A stretch of 64,000 bases of DNA, from the NCBI RefSeq assembly GCF_026151205.1, contig NC_087083.1, positions 10,848,944 through 10,912,943 of the forward strand, read 5' to 3'. The translations under genes were made by a program, and so were the position numbers. The DNA is from Bolinopsis microptera. Lineage: Eukaryota > Ctenophora > Tentaculata > Lobata > Bolinopsidae. The notes beneath the pieces are model-generated. The model searched no databases, was not told the DNA's origin, and was given only the letters and a program-made list of their open reading frames with translations. Shown piece by piece: positions 1-13,200 of this stretch; positions within the stretch are counted from its first letter, which is position 1, and every line of letters starts with the position of its first letter.

Positions 1-188
1 AACCTAGTAACCTGGTAACCTAGTAACCAAGTAACCTAGTAAAGTAGTAACCTAGTAACCAAGTAACTTAGTAACTTAGTAACCTAGTAACCTAGTAACC
101 TAGTAACCTAGTAACCTAGTAACCTGGTAACCTAGTGACTTAGTAACCTAGTAACCTAGCAACCTAGTAACCTAGCAACCTAGTAACC
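1..188. repeat. 8-bp minisatellite (TAACCTAG)n
   Basis: About 23 imperfect copies of an 8-bp unit open the window, probably inside an upstream intron of the WDFY3-like gene. The unit differs from the telomeric hexamer, so this is not a telomere. Bases 190-1266 after it hold no exon I can support. Confidence 0.9.
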
Positions 189-504
189 TAACCACAATTA
201 TTTGTAACTTTATAGCTTTAGCGGTTAGCCATGATAAAAACACAGAAATATGTGCCCTGAGTAGGTATTTTCTTCGTAGGGGGCTGTACAGTGTTATACC
301 CCGTGTAATTGTTGCAATTATTATGAATTCTGTGAAACTGTTCATATTTGCAGCGTCAGAACTCAGAAATCAGATCCCAGGAAAGATTCAGCTACTCAGT
401 GGAAATTATACCTACATTCCAGCTGTAGAATTATATTAAAACAGAATTTGATCATAGTGTGACACAAAAATAAAATGTAGATCAAAATATGAGGATTGTA
501 AAAA

Positions 505-600
505 AAACAAAATTGGACAGAGTGGACCGTGGCCAGTGTCACATTTTCCAAACAAAAGAAATGATACCAATTAAATTACCGTTCTCAAATGCAAAATAAT
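505..600 (+). repeat. Degenerate arm of the foldback-element family
   Basis: This stretch (AGAGTGGACCG, CCAGTGTCAC, CCAAACAAAAGAAATGAT) matches one arm of the foldback element at 37680-38011, with several differences. It has no second arm nearby, so it is an old half copy. Confidence 0.6.
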
Positions 601-1179
601 ACGCACATCACACTAGTACATACAATTTGTCTATTTAATTCAACATCATTTTATCCTAACTCAGAAAAAATAAACATTATAATATCATTGAGATTGAGGG
701 TCAAATAGTTGCGATTTTCCAAATCGCAGAAAAATGTTAAAAATTTTGTCCATAAAATTGTTCATTTATTAAACCTAAGAGAAAAATCTTCTTTGTTTAT
801 ACACTGATTCTGCTCACTCGAATCATGACCGAAGAAAAGCCATGACAGTAACACAGAATAATATATTGTCCAAGCTAACAATATCAGAGCATGAATACAA
901 AATACCAATTAGATTATAACTGAAATATTTCTGATACAATAAGATTCCACCACCCAATATTATAAGCATAATTCGTATAATATAGTTATAATTCTGCGCT
1001 GTGTGCAGTATAGTTACTAGTTAGGCCTACTTATTAGAATTATCTGTTATTAGATTAATGTAATATAATGCAGTTTGCAGAACACTTGATTGGATTAAGA
1101 ACTTAGAACAAGCGTTGTATCGTTATTCGTTAAGGTTATGTCAATATTCTCTAGGACCACATTGAATTATTAGGCTACC

Positions 1180-1197
1180 GGACAACTGAACCCAATT
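1180..1197 (+). mobile_element. Solo terminal repeat of the FLYWCH-element family
   Basis: These 18 bases are identical to the terminal inverted repeat at 18577-18594 of the FLYWCH-bearing element. The six bases before them (GCTACC) also match the outside of that element's right end. No partner end is visible within 1 kb, so this is a relic or a recombination product. Confidence 0.6.
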
Positions 1198-1266
1198 TAA
1201 ACAATTTAGACTAACCCTAACTCTATTAAACATACTTAACCTTTTATCAATCTTCTACTCTCTCAG

Positions 1267-4200
1267 TTACACCTTCATTGAACTGTGAGAATCCTGACAG
1301 CATGCCCATATATGGGCACGACGAGAGCCAACGTGACAACATGCCCATATATGGAGGTGATGAGACGCAGGGTAACGAAGAGCCGCTGTATGAAGAGAGT
1401 AGTGGAGCTGGTGGAGCTCCTGTTATTATCAGTGTGGAGGAGATTGAGAGGCTCAAAACAGAGATGGCTATTAGTTTCTCTGGTCCACAAGGTACTGTTT
1501 CCTTACCACCCTAGTTACCACCCTTGTTACCACCCTAGTTACCACTTACCACCCTAGTTACCACCCTAGTTACCACTTACCACCCTAGTTACCACCCTAG
1601 TTACCACCCTTGTTACCACCCTAGTTACCACCCTAGTTACCACCCTTGTAGGCTATTAGTTTCTCTGGTCCACAAGGTACTGCTTCCTTACCACCCTAGT
1701 TACCACCCTTGTTACCACCCTAGTTACCACCCTTGTTACCACCCTAGTTACCACCCTAGTTACCACTTACCACCCTAGTTACCACCCTAGTTACCACCCT
1801 TGTTACCACCCTAGTTACCACCCTTGTAGGCTATTAGTTTCTCTGGTCCACAAGGTACTGTTACCTGCTTTTGTTACTTAGCAGACTACTTTAATATGTT
1901 AGATTTGTTACAACTATGAGTAACTCCACACTTTTCAACGTATAGTATGTGGTTTTATCTAGTATAAAAAGATAATACTCTATTTGTGAACCATTACCTG
2001 TGTAGTTAATTACCACACTGGGTTACCACCCTAGTTGCCACCCTAGTTGCCACCCTAGTTACCACCCTAGTTACCACCCTATTTACCACCCTAGTTATCA
2101 CCCTAGGGCCTAGTTACCACTCTAGTTACCACCCTAGTTACCACCCTAGTTACCACCCTAGTTACCACCCTAGGGTCTAGTTACCACCCTAGTTACCACC
2201 CTAGTTACCACCCTAGTTACCACCCTAGTTACCACCCTAGGGCCTAGTTATCACCCTAGTTACCACACTAGTTACCACCCTTGTTACCACCCTAGTAACC
2301 ACCCTAGTTACCACCCTAGTTACCACCCTTGTTACCACCCTAGTTACCACCCTAGTTACCACCCTAGTTACCACCCTAGTTACCACCCTAGGGCCTAGTT
2401 ACCACCCTAGTAACCACCCTAGTTACCACCCTAGTTACCACCCTAGGGCCTAGTTACCACCCTTGTTACCACCCTAGTTACCACCCTAGTTACCACCCTT
2501 GTTACCACCCTTGTTACCACCCTAGTTACCACCCTAGGGCATAGTTACCACCCTAGTTACCACCCTAGTTACCACTCTAGTTACCACCCTATTTACCACT
2601 CTACTCCCATCAGGCCGGGTAGAGGAGACCTACGATCAGGGGGGATCTGATGAAGAGGGATCTGAGAAGTGGGAAGTTAGAGAAGAATTCAACGTTAAAT
2701 CCCTCCCAAAACACCACATAGAACTACTGGTATGTAGTATCTTAGTATGTATGATCTTCCCAGTACTGTTCGATGAAGTACTCGACTCTTGGTAGATATA
2801 TTGAAATAAATTATTTCAAATAATATAGATTATCATACTCATACATTAACCCATAAATTGTTAAGAATTAAACTATTAATTAAGTTAAGATTAAGTTAAT
2901 TAAGTTAAAATAGTTTAAAAACTATTAATTTAATAAATTTTAGCAGACTAATCACGTGAGCAGCAATCCATTTAACGTGGAACATGAGTTAAACTATTAA
3001 TTTACGCGAGGAAGTAGTTTTTTAACGACTTTTGGGGAAAAGCATTCCCGAGACTTTCTCTCATTTAGTTAAATGGTCCTACTTGTGACGATTATCCATT
3101 TTTTAAGAAGGCGAAGATGGGTGCAGGTGGCCGCGAAAATATCTGGTTTTATAGTTATACAGTTAATAGTTATACAGTGTCAACCCTTCCTTTGACTCTT
3201 TGATAAATTCTCCTCAGGTAGAATTTCACTGCAATCTGGAGACCGAAAATAGGAAACAGTAACCTAAATTGTAACTCGTCAGGTATCATTCCTGGTATCA
3301 GGAGACCTAAAATAGTAACCTAAATAGTAACTCCTCAGGTATCAGTATCTACACCAGTACATGGTAACCTAGAGAGTGTCCCGTACATCAACATTCCTAA
3401 GAACTCCCCCGCTCCTGGACTCATCATACCCTATCTCATCAAACCGGTTAGTTTATGAAGGAGCACACCTCGCTATTGATAATATGTTTAGTGATCGTGC
3501 AGAGACTGAACTTGCGATGATTATTCATAACAGTGTTTGGGGGGGGGGGGGGGGAGGTCAAACCCCATTTTGTCCAAGACCGGCACATTTGTTGGTCAAA
3601 TGGATATGGACTAAATGAGGTTGGACCCCTCCCCCCAAACAGAGTTTAAATGTAAAATTAACACGTGATCTCCTTATAAGGGCAGTACTGGCTCAGACAA
3701 AGTGATTCAGTCCAGCTTTACTCTGCTACTCTGGTACCAGATACCTCGTATACAGACAAACGCTACCTTCTGGCAGGTAAAGTTCCTTTTAACTAGCAAC
3801 AGTAATAATATGAAGTATAATATGTATAATGTATATTTAAATTTATATAATATATATATATATATAATTCAGAGAATTATTTATGTACGACCGCCCACGT
3901 GCAAATTAGACGAGAAATAGGAATTTGCATAGTAACCATGGTAACGAGAGTTGTTACACGCACGTGCCCGTGCAATGATTGTTTTAACTTCATTTTGATC
4001 GGTTTTGTGGTAATTATGTTGTGTTCAGTGCGAGCTACATTTTAATGGGCTGTTTACTCGGCTGTGACGGATATTTTTTGATGCTATAAAAACTGACTAC
4101 CAAAGAATACTATAACCTTCCTCCCCGTGATCACGGGCTTTCTAGTATATATATAATATAGTAAAGTATATTGTATATTTGAAATTGTGTTCCTAACCCC

Positions 4201-7200
4201 ACACACTCTCCCAGGCGACTCTGCTCCATAACGTTAATGTTAAGATAACCCTTCTTCCTTCTAAACTGAATGTAGCTACTCCGGAGAGCATGCAGTCTCA
4301 GGATGCTCCTCTTGTAAAGGTAACCTTAGTAACTCCTTAGTAACTCCTTAGTAAATCATTAGTAACTCCTTAGTAACACCTTGGAAACACCTTAATAACT
4401 CCTTAGTAACACCTTAGTAACACCTTGGTAACACCTTAGTAACACCTTAGTAACTCCTTAGTAACACCTCAGTAACTCCCTAGTAACTTCTTAGTAACTC
4501 CTTAGCAACTCCTTGGTACTTTGGTAACTCCCTTGTTACTCCTTAGTAACTCCCTAGTTACTCCCTAGCAACTCTCTAGTAAAGTAGTAACTCTCTAGTA
4601 ACACCTTAATAACACCCTATTAACTCCTTAAAAACTCCTTAGTAACACCTTAGTAACTTCTTGGTAGCTCCTTAGTAACTCCTTAGTAACACCTTAGTAA
4701 CTTCTCAGAACTCCTTAGTAACTCCCTAGTAACTCTCTAGTAACTCCCTAGTTACTCCCTAGCAACTCTCTAGTAACTCCTTAGTAACACCTTAGTAACT
4801 CTTTAGTAATGCTTTGACCGCAGGATGACGGGGGTTGGCACATGCTCACAGCTACATTCTACAAAGGGACCAAGATAAGATCCAGTTGTGTCGATATCTC
4901 TATTGACATAGACTGGAAAACCAACCTCAAAATTGGTAATCTATTCTCGAAAATTTGTTAATTTACCCAATGTTCGACCAAATTATCAGTTTTACAAATT
5001 CCTCTTCACACAGTCTCATTTTTTCTTACAGCCTTATAATGTAATATTAAGTTAACCTCTATAACCTAATATAAAACTGTGCCCACCTTCAGATTACCCT
5101 CTGATTGGTGAAGGAGGAGCCCTAACGTTTGGCATGGCCCCCAAAGAAGGGCCCCCAACCATATCCTGGAATCTGGGCAACTTCATGCTGTTTGATGGCA
5201 CTATAGCTTCAGGGGACCTCTGTAACTTCTACACTGCGGGTAAGTGTTAGAATAAGAACAATACTTGATTAATTACTTAATTGAGTGGTAAAATAACATG
5301 CTAAACCCTCCCAAAAAATGGTAAAACATATTAAAACATGCTAGAACATGCTAGAAGATGCTAAAACATACTATAACATGCTAAATCATGCTAAAACATG
5401 CTCAAACATGCTAAAACATGCTAAAACATACTAGAACATACTTAAACATACTAAAACACATTATGAAAACATGCTAAAACATGCTAAAACATGCTACGTC
5501 CCAGGTCCGAGTTACGTGGGTAATCTGAGGGAGGGTGGGTCCCCTGAGGGCAGCTTCCCGGCACCACTTCTTAATATATCCCCCGGAACTAATGGTACCC
5601 TAATGTTGGATAAGATACTCTCAGACCTAGACAATACTTCTAGATCATTCCTTCTTAATCAGGTTAGCTTTTAGTTGATAATCAGCTTATAATACTGCTT
5701 ATTACTTTATTATCGTTTAAATTAATTCTTAATCAGGTTAGCGTCCTTTTTGTTGTTTTTTTATTGGAAAAAAATTTCAAAATATATAACATAATGCATC
5801 AATACAATTATAAATACAATTATATAAATAGAATACGTCGTGTGCTTTTAGTTGATTATCAGCTTATCGTTGTAATTATTTATAGGTTAATTATTATGAG
5901 TATAGCTTAATATTATGTTACTAATATTTCGACAGTTCATTGGTTTGTGAAATTGGTTTTGCCCCTAATTTTGAATGATTATAATTACTCCTCATTCAAG
6001 TCGTTACATATTCAAGCTATGACTAAAAGATAAATGTCTTACAACAAATTGCTCGTATTTTAGTGTTACGTTGAAATGTTCAGAAAGAACTGAGCAGTTG
6101 TGAGTTGGGTCAGCCTTTTTAATAATGTTGGGAATCAAGGATAAGGGAGTAACGTAAACTTGACTGACCAAGATAATAATATGATCGTTAGCAAGAAATA
6201 ATCATCACAGTCATAATACATATTATTATATTTATGTAGTCTAAAATCCCTCGTGATGTCGTGAACTTTTTACTGATTGACTCCAACCAAGACTGAAACG
6301 GACAAGAAGCAGCTAAAAAAGAAGTCTCCGAAAAGATGTGAGAAACCTGGACCAGATATGAGATCACATATTTTAGAGGAACTGAAACGGGCACTTTCGG
6401 GAGTTTTGGGGATATTTGCCATGGTAATGTAGGGTGTTGGTAAAGTGTTCGGAGTAACCGCTAATGTATTCAGCTAAAGTGTTGTCTGCTGTTAAATTTA
6501 GCCTGAGTTTAACTTTCGTCATTAGACAAAATGTAATATTCAGCAATTGTCAAAATCTTTTTTTTAAAAAAGGGTATTGTAACTATTAGAGTATAAGATA
6601 TCAAAGTTATCAAATTTGCAGCATTTCCCTAAATTCTACACATTATGTTGATATTAGATTCTCAGGGTTCCCCAAATTTTACCTGAGTTCAGCTTTTCGA
6701 GTATTTTAACTACTAGCTGAAAGTTCATTAAATTCATGGCGTTCAGTATAATTGAGGATATTAAAAAGCGGAGAAACTTATATAAATCTCATATAGCCGG
6801 ACGGGAACATATACACTAGACAGAGAAACACATATTTTCAGTAATATTCTTAATATTGACAGGATTTAAATTCCGTGTCCGAGTGCTCGACCACCTCGTG
6901 ACACTGATTAATCATTACTGGCATGTATACTTTGGAGCTAAACTGAGACAGACTACCACTAATTAGGGTAATCGGTAATTAGTTTCGTCTGCCGTTGCGA
7001 GGGAATAGTCAGAAAATTGAAGGTTGCTATAATCTTATAATAATTAACTATAATTTATTATTAATTATTAATTAATTATAATAAATAATTCATATCCACC
7101 CTGCTTTAAATATAGAAGAATATAATTCTAAGGGGTTTATTTTAGATTATAGTGAGTCATTGAGACAATTTATTGACTTTATCAAGACAATCCAAGTATT

Positions 7201-10200
7201 TCATAGTATATGAACAAAATGTTATGTGTTATGTTTATTTAAAATTGCATTGTTTACGATAAGACAAAAGGTTGAGCCTGAGTTAATGAAATTTGGGTTC
7301 TTTTGCGATAGTCAAAACGCGACAACTAGCGCTGGATGGCGGCAACTAGCGCTGGATTGCGACAACTAGCGCTGGATGGCGACAACTAGCGCTGGATGGC
7401 GACAACAATAACTCAAAATCAAATATTTGCGATATTACTCGTCAGCTAGCGCTGGCCAGCGCAAAATATAAAAATCAAATATTTACGATATCAATCGTCA
7501 GCTAGCGCTGGCCAGCGCAATGCCAAATGCCAATATAATACATCAAAATCAAATATTTGCGATATTAACCGTCAGCGCAATATACAAAAATTAAATATTT
7601 ATATATTATTATTTGTGATATTAATATAATGTAAGACCCAAAAGTCGGTTCAAGAAAGAGCCGACAGTTGGTATTATCTCGCAGTGTTAGTCATCACATC
7701 TTACACAATTTATATAAAGGCTCCATCTAATCATGAATCTGACTACGCCTGGTTAGCATTAGTAAGCATACTTACGGCCGAAGCCGGCAACATGTAGTCA
7801 GAGTGGAAGAGTGGTGACGTAACATAATGTCACAAGGTTCGGTAAGTCCCCGCCAAATAGGTGACACTTTATATCAAAGAGAGCTTATAGAGTTAGATTA
7901 CTTTCAATCACAATTTTAGGGTCCGGTGCAACCGGCTGTACTTTAGATTAGTTGTTGTTATTCCTTAATTCATCTGACTCAAGTCTGGAGAACTTTTAGT
8001 AGAGGCTAATGCCACGGTACTTATATTACTTTTAGCAGTCTATAACTCAACAAATGATAGAGTCACATAATTAGGCCGGCAGAATTTCCGGTATTAGGTT
8101 TTAAAATAATAATATATTGTAACTATTGACCAAGGGAACTGACCCGGGATAGGAAAGGAGATCCGTTAGGTGGAGAGGTTTCAGTGAGGACTGGATGGCG
8201 GAGATCCAGGGTAGTCTGCATCTAGATTGACTGTAGGCCTAGTCAGAAGTCGAGAGAAAGTACTTTGTCCGCTGTCGTGTCCAGTGAGAGGTTCCAGGTC
8301 CAGCAGCAGGAGAGAGTGAGAGAGGGAGAGAGTGAGTCCTGGAGTAGAGGGAGTCCAACCTTTGAAGGAGTGAGAAAGAATGTCCAATGTTCTGGTATGA
8401 TTTATATACTCCATCGTTGATGGGCTTTTAATGAGTTCATTGTTATCTTTTGACGTGTGTCGGTGAGAGGTGTCACGTCAATGCGTTCCCAGTTTAATCT
8501 AAATTACTTTGTAACACCTCCGCTCACCATCTTTGAATTTCCCCGTCAATATTCAAAGAGAGTGTAAGAGGAGTGTACGTAATCACAGCCTTGCAACTTC
8601 GACTGGAACAGGAGAAAAATAGGTGGGCCGTGTATCTTACATATAATGGTCAGCTAGCGCTGGCTAGCGCTGACCAGCGCCAGCGCAATATATCAAAATA
8701 AAATATTTGCAATACTATTAATGGACAGCTATTATAAATCGATAGCTAGCGCTGGTATGGTTAGTGCTGACTAGCGAAATATACCCAATTCCAAAATCAA
8801 ATATATATATTTACGATATTATTATTTGACCAAAACCCATAATCATGGGTAGAGTGAACCGCTGCCAGTGTCTCTCTTTTCCAAACAAGTAAGTAATTAT
8901 GGATGGGGTACAAGTCCACTCGGAAAATTATAGTATAGTATGAAACAAACTTAACACTTTAGTAAAGCTGATAAGCAGTGACTAGAACTACTTATCAAAC
9001 AAAAATGCACTAATGCAGTCTTAAAACCGCTGTGTCCCATTACTTTAAATCGATAACGCTAAGAAATCTCTTTAAAGTAGTGACGATAACACTAAAAGTA
9101 TATAATATAAAGCATAATATTATCTTTTCTACATACCAGCTTAATTTGTAAACACGACCAAATGTATCGAATGATCCAGGTTGTAAGTATAAATTACAAA
9201 ATTGTTAAGATGCACTGTGTGAGCCGTGAGGTAAATAAAGAAATCTCAAAATTTACAAATTACCGTTTTATATCCATTCTATTTTAAACATTAAGCCTCC
9301 AAAGTTTTGAATTTTGAACAAAATCTTGACTCTTCTCTGTCTAATAAAATTGGTTTTGTTCTCTTTACGATCCCAAGTCTAAAAGTTTCAAAATTAAACT
9401 AGATATTTTTGTGCTCAATATAATGTAGTGCATGGATAAGGCAGAATGTTCATAAATTTTGTGATTAGCACTGTCCCAACTGCCAATATATTGGCAACAT
9501 TTATAGTGAATACATTTTTTTCCCAACAGAAATTGCATACTATATTTAATATTATACTTATAGCTGTGATATGGCTGGCACTCCCATCATTTTCTCACTC
9601 ACCATCACTGCCCAATCAAATTTATGCAATCAAAATCACTATACACCCATGAACATATGATCAAAACACAAAGCTTTGAAATATACTTTTTTCTGTTTGA
9701 GATTTGAATTACGTTACCGTAATGTTCCAAATTATATTTTAAATGTTCAAAAAACGTAAAAAAGGACCAAAAATGGCAGATTTAAGACTTAAAATGCCTA
9801 TAAGTCAAAAAGTGTCAGTCTTTTTGAAATAATTTTTACAGAATTGTAATCAGCTTGATGAGACAAAACTTTTAGCTCCAAATTTATAATACTTAAAGAC
9901 ACAAAGTTTGTCATTGTGTACAATGTGTACAAAATTTATACAAGGGGGACCCCTGTGCAGTGTTCGGGTTAGAAAATGTTTCCTCTAAAATCATCTATTT
10001 GGTATTAAAAGATTCGTTTTATCAAGCTGATTACAATTCTGTAAAAATTATATTATACTACCTACCAAAACAGTCTTGAAACAATAATTGTTATTCTCGA
10101 CAACCTTTCTGGTTTTGTATGTTGCAAAATTCGATTTCTGGATTCTGTAATCGTTACTTTGTACCTATGATATTTGATAACAAAATCGTAAACCGGTAGC

Positions 10201-13200
10201 ATAAGCATGATCATCAATCATATTCGATTTCAACGAGAGAGTCCTCCTTCATGTCAATTGTCAGTGTCTTCGATTTCAACTTGAGAGTTCTCAACATTAT
10301 ATCTCACTACGGTTGAGACCAACTGAGGATTAACTCTATTTAGAATCGGTTGGATCATGGATCGGATGTCATATCTTGATAATAAAGTTACGGTGCTGGC
10401 GAGAAGTTCAGATAGGAAAAAAACAGAGCCCAAATAACAATCACTGGAAGTGGAACGAACCCTCGCCAAGACCTCCCTGCCCTTCTGTTTGACGTGTGAA
10501 TGGTTGTAGTGGTAGATGATTGGGTTGACAACTGAGTTTACAGGTAGAAGGATGACGGAGAAGAAAAGGTAGTGCTTCTCTGCATTTTCAACCTCGGTGT
10601 AGTGAAGAAAAGCATAGGTTATGAAGGGCAGCCAGCATACTGCATCTGAGAGGATTATCATCGATATCTTTGTCTGGAGCAAAATGGATTTGTTGGCCCT
10701 GGCTCCGGCTACAGCTTGACTAGACTTGGTGGTCTGGTGCAGAATTTTCAAGTAGGATGCTGTGATGATCACGAAACAAGCCAAATTCAGCCCCAATATT
10801 GCTATCGAGAACATATGCTGAGGATCAACTTTGGTGACGAAGTATTTAAAGAGACAGACTGCACTGCTTCCATAAAATCCAACTCTTCCAAAGGGGATTC
10901 CGGAAATTGCACTATCTTTATTCCTCCAAAATCCTGTGAACATGCCTTCAAAGAGACGCCTGATTTCAGTCCATCTTAAGCCTTCTCCATTTTGGATTAG
11001 TTTCTTTTGGATTGTTGAGCCGTAATGAGCATCAATAACACTGACAAGGTCCCGCTTGGTTTGCTGTCCAAGGAGAAAGGATATTTTTATTTGCTCTTCC
11101 GGATGCTGGTATGAATCTCCATACACTTGTCCGTTCAAGAAGTAATCTTCGAAAATATCCAGGAGAGGTGTTACCGCTATTGCAACAGACAGAATAACAA
11201 CTGCCAATGCCAAAATGATGTAGACTGCCAAAAGTCGTCTCGAAAAACGAAACGAAAGTGATTTGGAGAGATTTATTGCTCGCAAAATACTCATGACAGT
11301 CATCGAAAGCAGTGAAATCTGCGAACCAAAAGTGCTAAGGGCTCCCAAGAAATTACATGTGTTCGATGAGAGCCAGCGATATTTTTCAGGGCAGTAATTA
11401 AATCCGAAACTCGAGTGGTTCTTTATTAACAATAAAAGATAGACACCCATGCAAAAGTCCCCAACAGATATCATGAGAATATATATAGTGTCTCCAAATA
11501 ACACCGACTTCATTTTGGTTTTCCACAAAGACCAAATATTCTTAGCTATGACAAAAGAATTTATAGCCGTTGCCAGCACACCAAAGGCAATCGTAAATAC
11601 GAAGTTGCTTCCCCTGTATTCACCCAGAAGATAAGAAAGCCAAAAGTGACACTCGTCATTATTATCTTTATAACTTTTCTCCTTTACTGCTTTGCAATCG
11701 ACTTTTCCATCATGGATCGATGATAGTGGTATTCTTGATACTTCTGAGAAATCCGAATCATAATTATAAAAAGTTACTGGGCAGCTCACCGAATTAGAGC
11801 AGTACAATTCGTCAGAGTTATCTCCGCAATCGTTTACCAAATTACAAACTTCGTTCAAAAGAACCACTCTACCATTATCACATCCAAACCATTTTAGCTG
11901 ATAACCGTCCTTAGTTTTAGCAACCAATCTTAATTTAAGATCTCCACTTTTAAACTCGCTTTCAACTGTGATTCTTGCTACTGGATAAATTTCTCTAGAC
12001 TCTCTAAAGAGATCATCTTGGTATTTTGCCTGTTTGAAAGGACATTTCCGAGGTTGAATATATGCCCCAAAATTGTACCAATAACGGCCATATTTTTCCC
12101 TTGAAAAACAAAGATCGTTGCATGTCAGGAAAAGAAACGTCTCTCCGAAGTAATAAGAACAATCACGCACCTTGTCTTCATAGACCCAAGTTGTGTTCAT
12201 TATTCCATAGGTCCTATTTTTAGATCCAAAGATATTCTGATCACTGGTCGTGCAGTTGAACTGTCTATATTTCATCAAACCAGGTAAACAAGGGGCCACA
12301 TGTTTAGTGGCGACGATACCTTCTACTTCTACCTTTGAAGTTTTGATTGGCGTTGTTTCTATGGATGGTCTTGTCTTTGCTGCCTGACAGATTCTGTTTT
12401 GACGTTCACAAGTGTCTAGACTTGACTGGCATAGGTCAAAGATTTCAACGTAACTTTCCCGATTCTCCATTTCATCTGTACATTTGTACACTTCAGGACA
12501 TTCGCCTTTGAAACTCCGTAGCTGCCAGTCTCCATTCGTAAAATTGATCGGACAAATCTGTGTTCTATCTTCTTCGTCTACTCCATTTCTGCAATCTGTG
12601 ATAGTATCCCTGATCCAATCTACATGAATTAAACTTGTTTTGGTGCTATCCGCGAAGTCTCTGGCTCCTACTCTCACACACCCAGGCAGCTTCTGCCAAT
12701 CGCCAGTCTCACAAATACTCTCTAGTTCATCTTCTCCTTCTAGGCAATCTTTGTACCCATCACAAATGTGATGTCTATGTATCAGACACGTTCGAGTGAT
12801 ATTATTCATATCATTTTGGTCACTAACCTTTTTGTTTTTATTATCAATCATTTCATTTGGGTCTTGACATTTCTCATCGATACCATTTTCGCAATCCCTA
12901 TCACCGTCACAGAGCAGGTATTTTGATATTATGGTTTCTTCTCGTTCTTTCTTATATGCATAATTATGTGACAGTCTGAATCGTAACTCATGGTCAAAAA
13001 ATTCGTGTGTGTTCTCTGTTACGTATTTTTCCAAATAATGTTCGAGAAAACATCTTAAGCCATGAACACTTGTATGTCCTTTTTTACAATGTAGTTGATC
13101 AAGCTTTTTCCGGCATGGCCGAAACTCCTCTGTTGCAACAGCACCCGTGGTTACTCTAGGATTACCACAGATCTGCTCAGGATAAAGATATCTGATAACA

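Noticed and set aside
1-188. Telomere end
   Set aside because: The unit TAACCTAG differs from TTAGGG/CCCTAA, and coding exons continue on both sides of such arrays.
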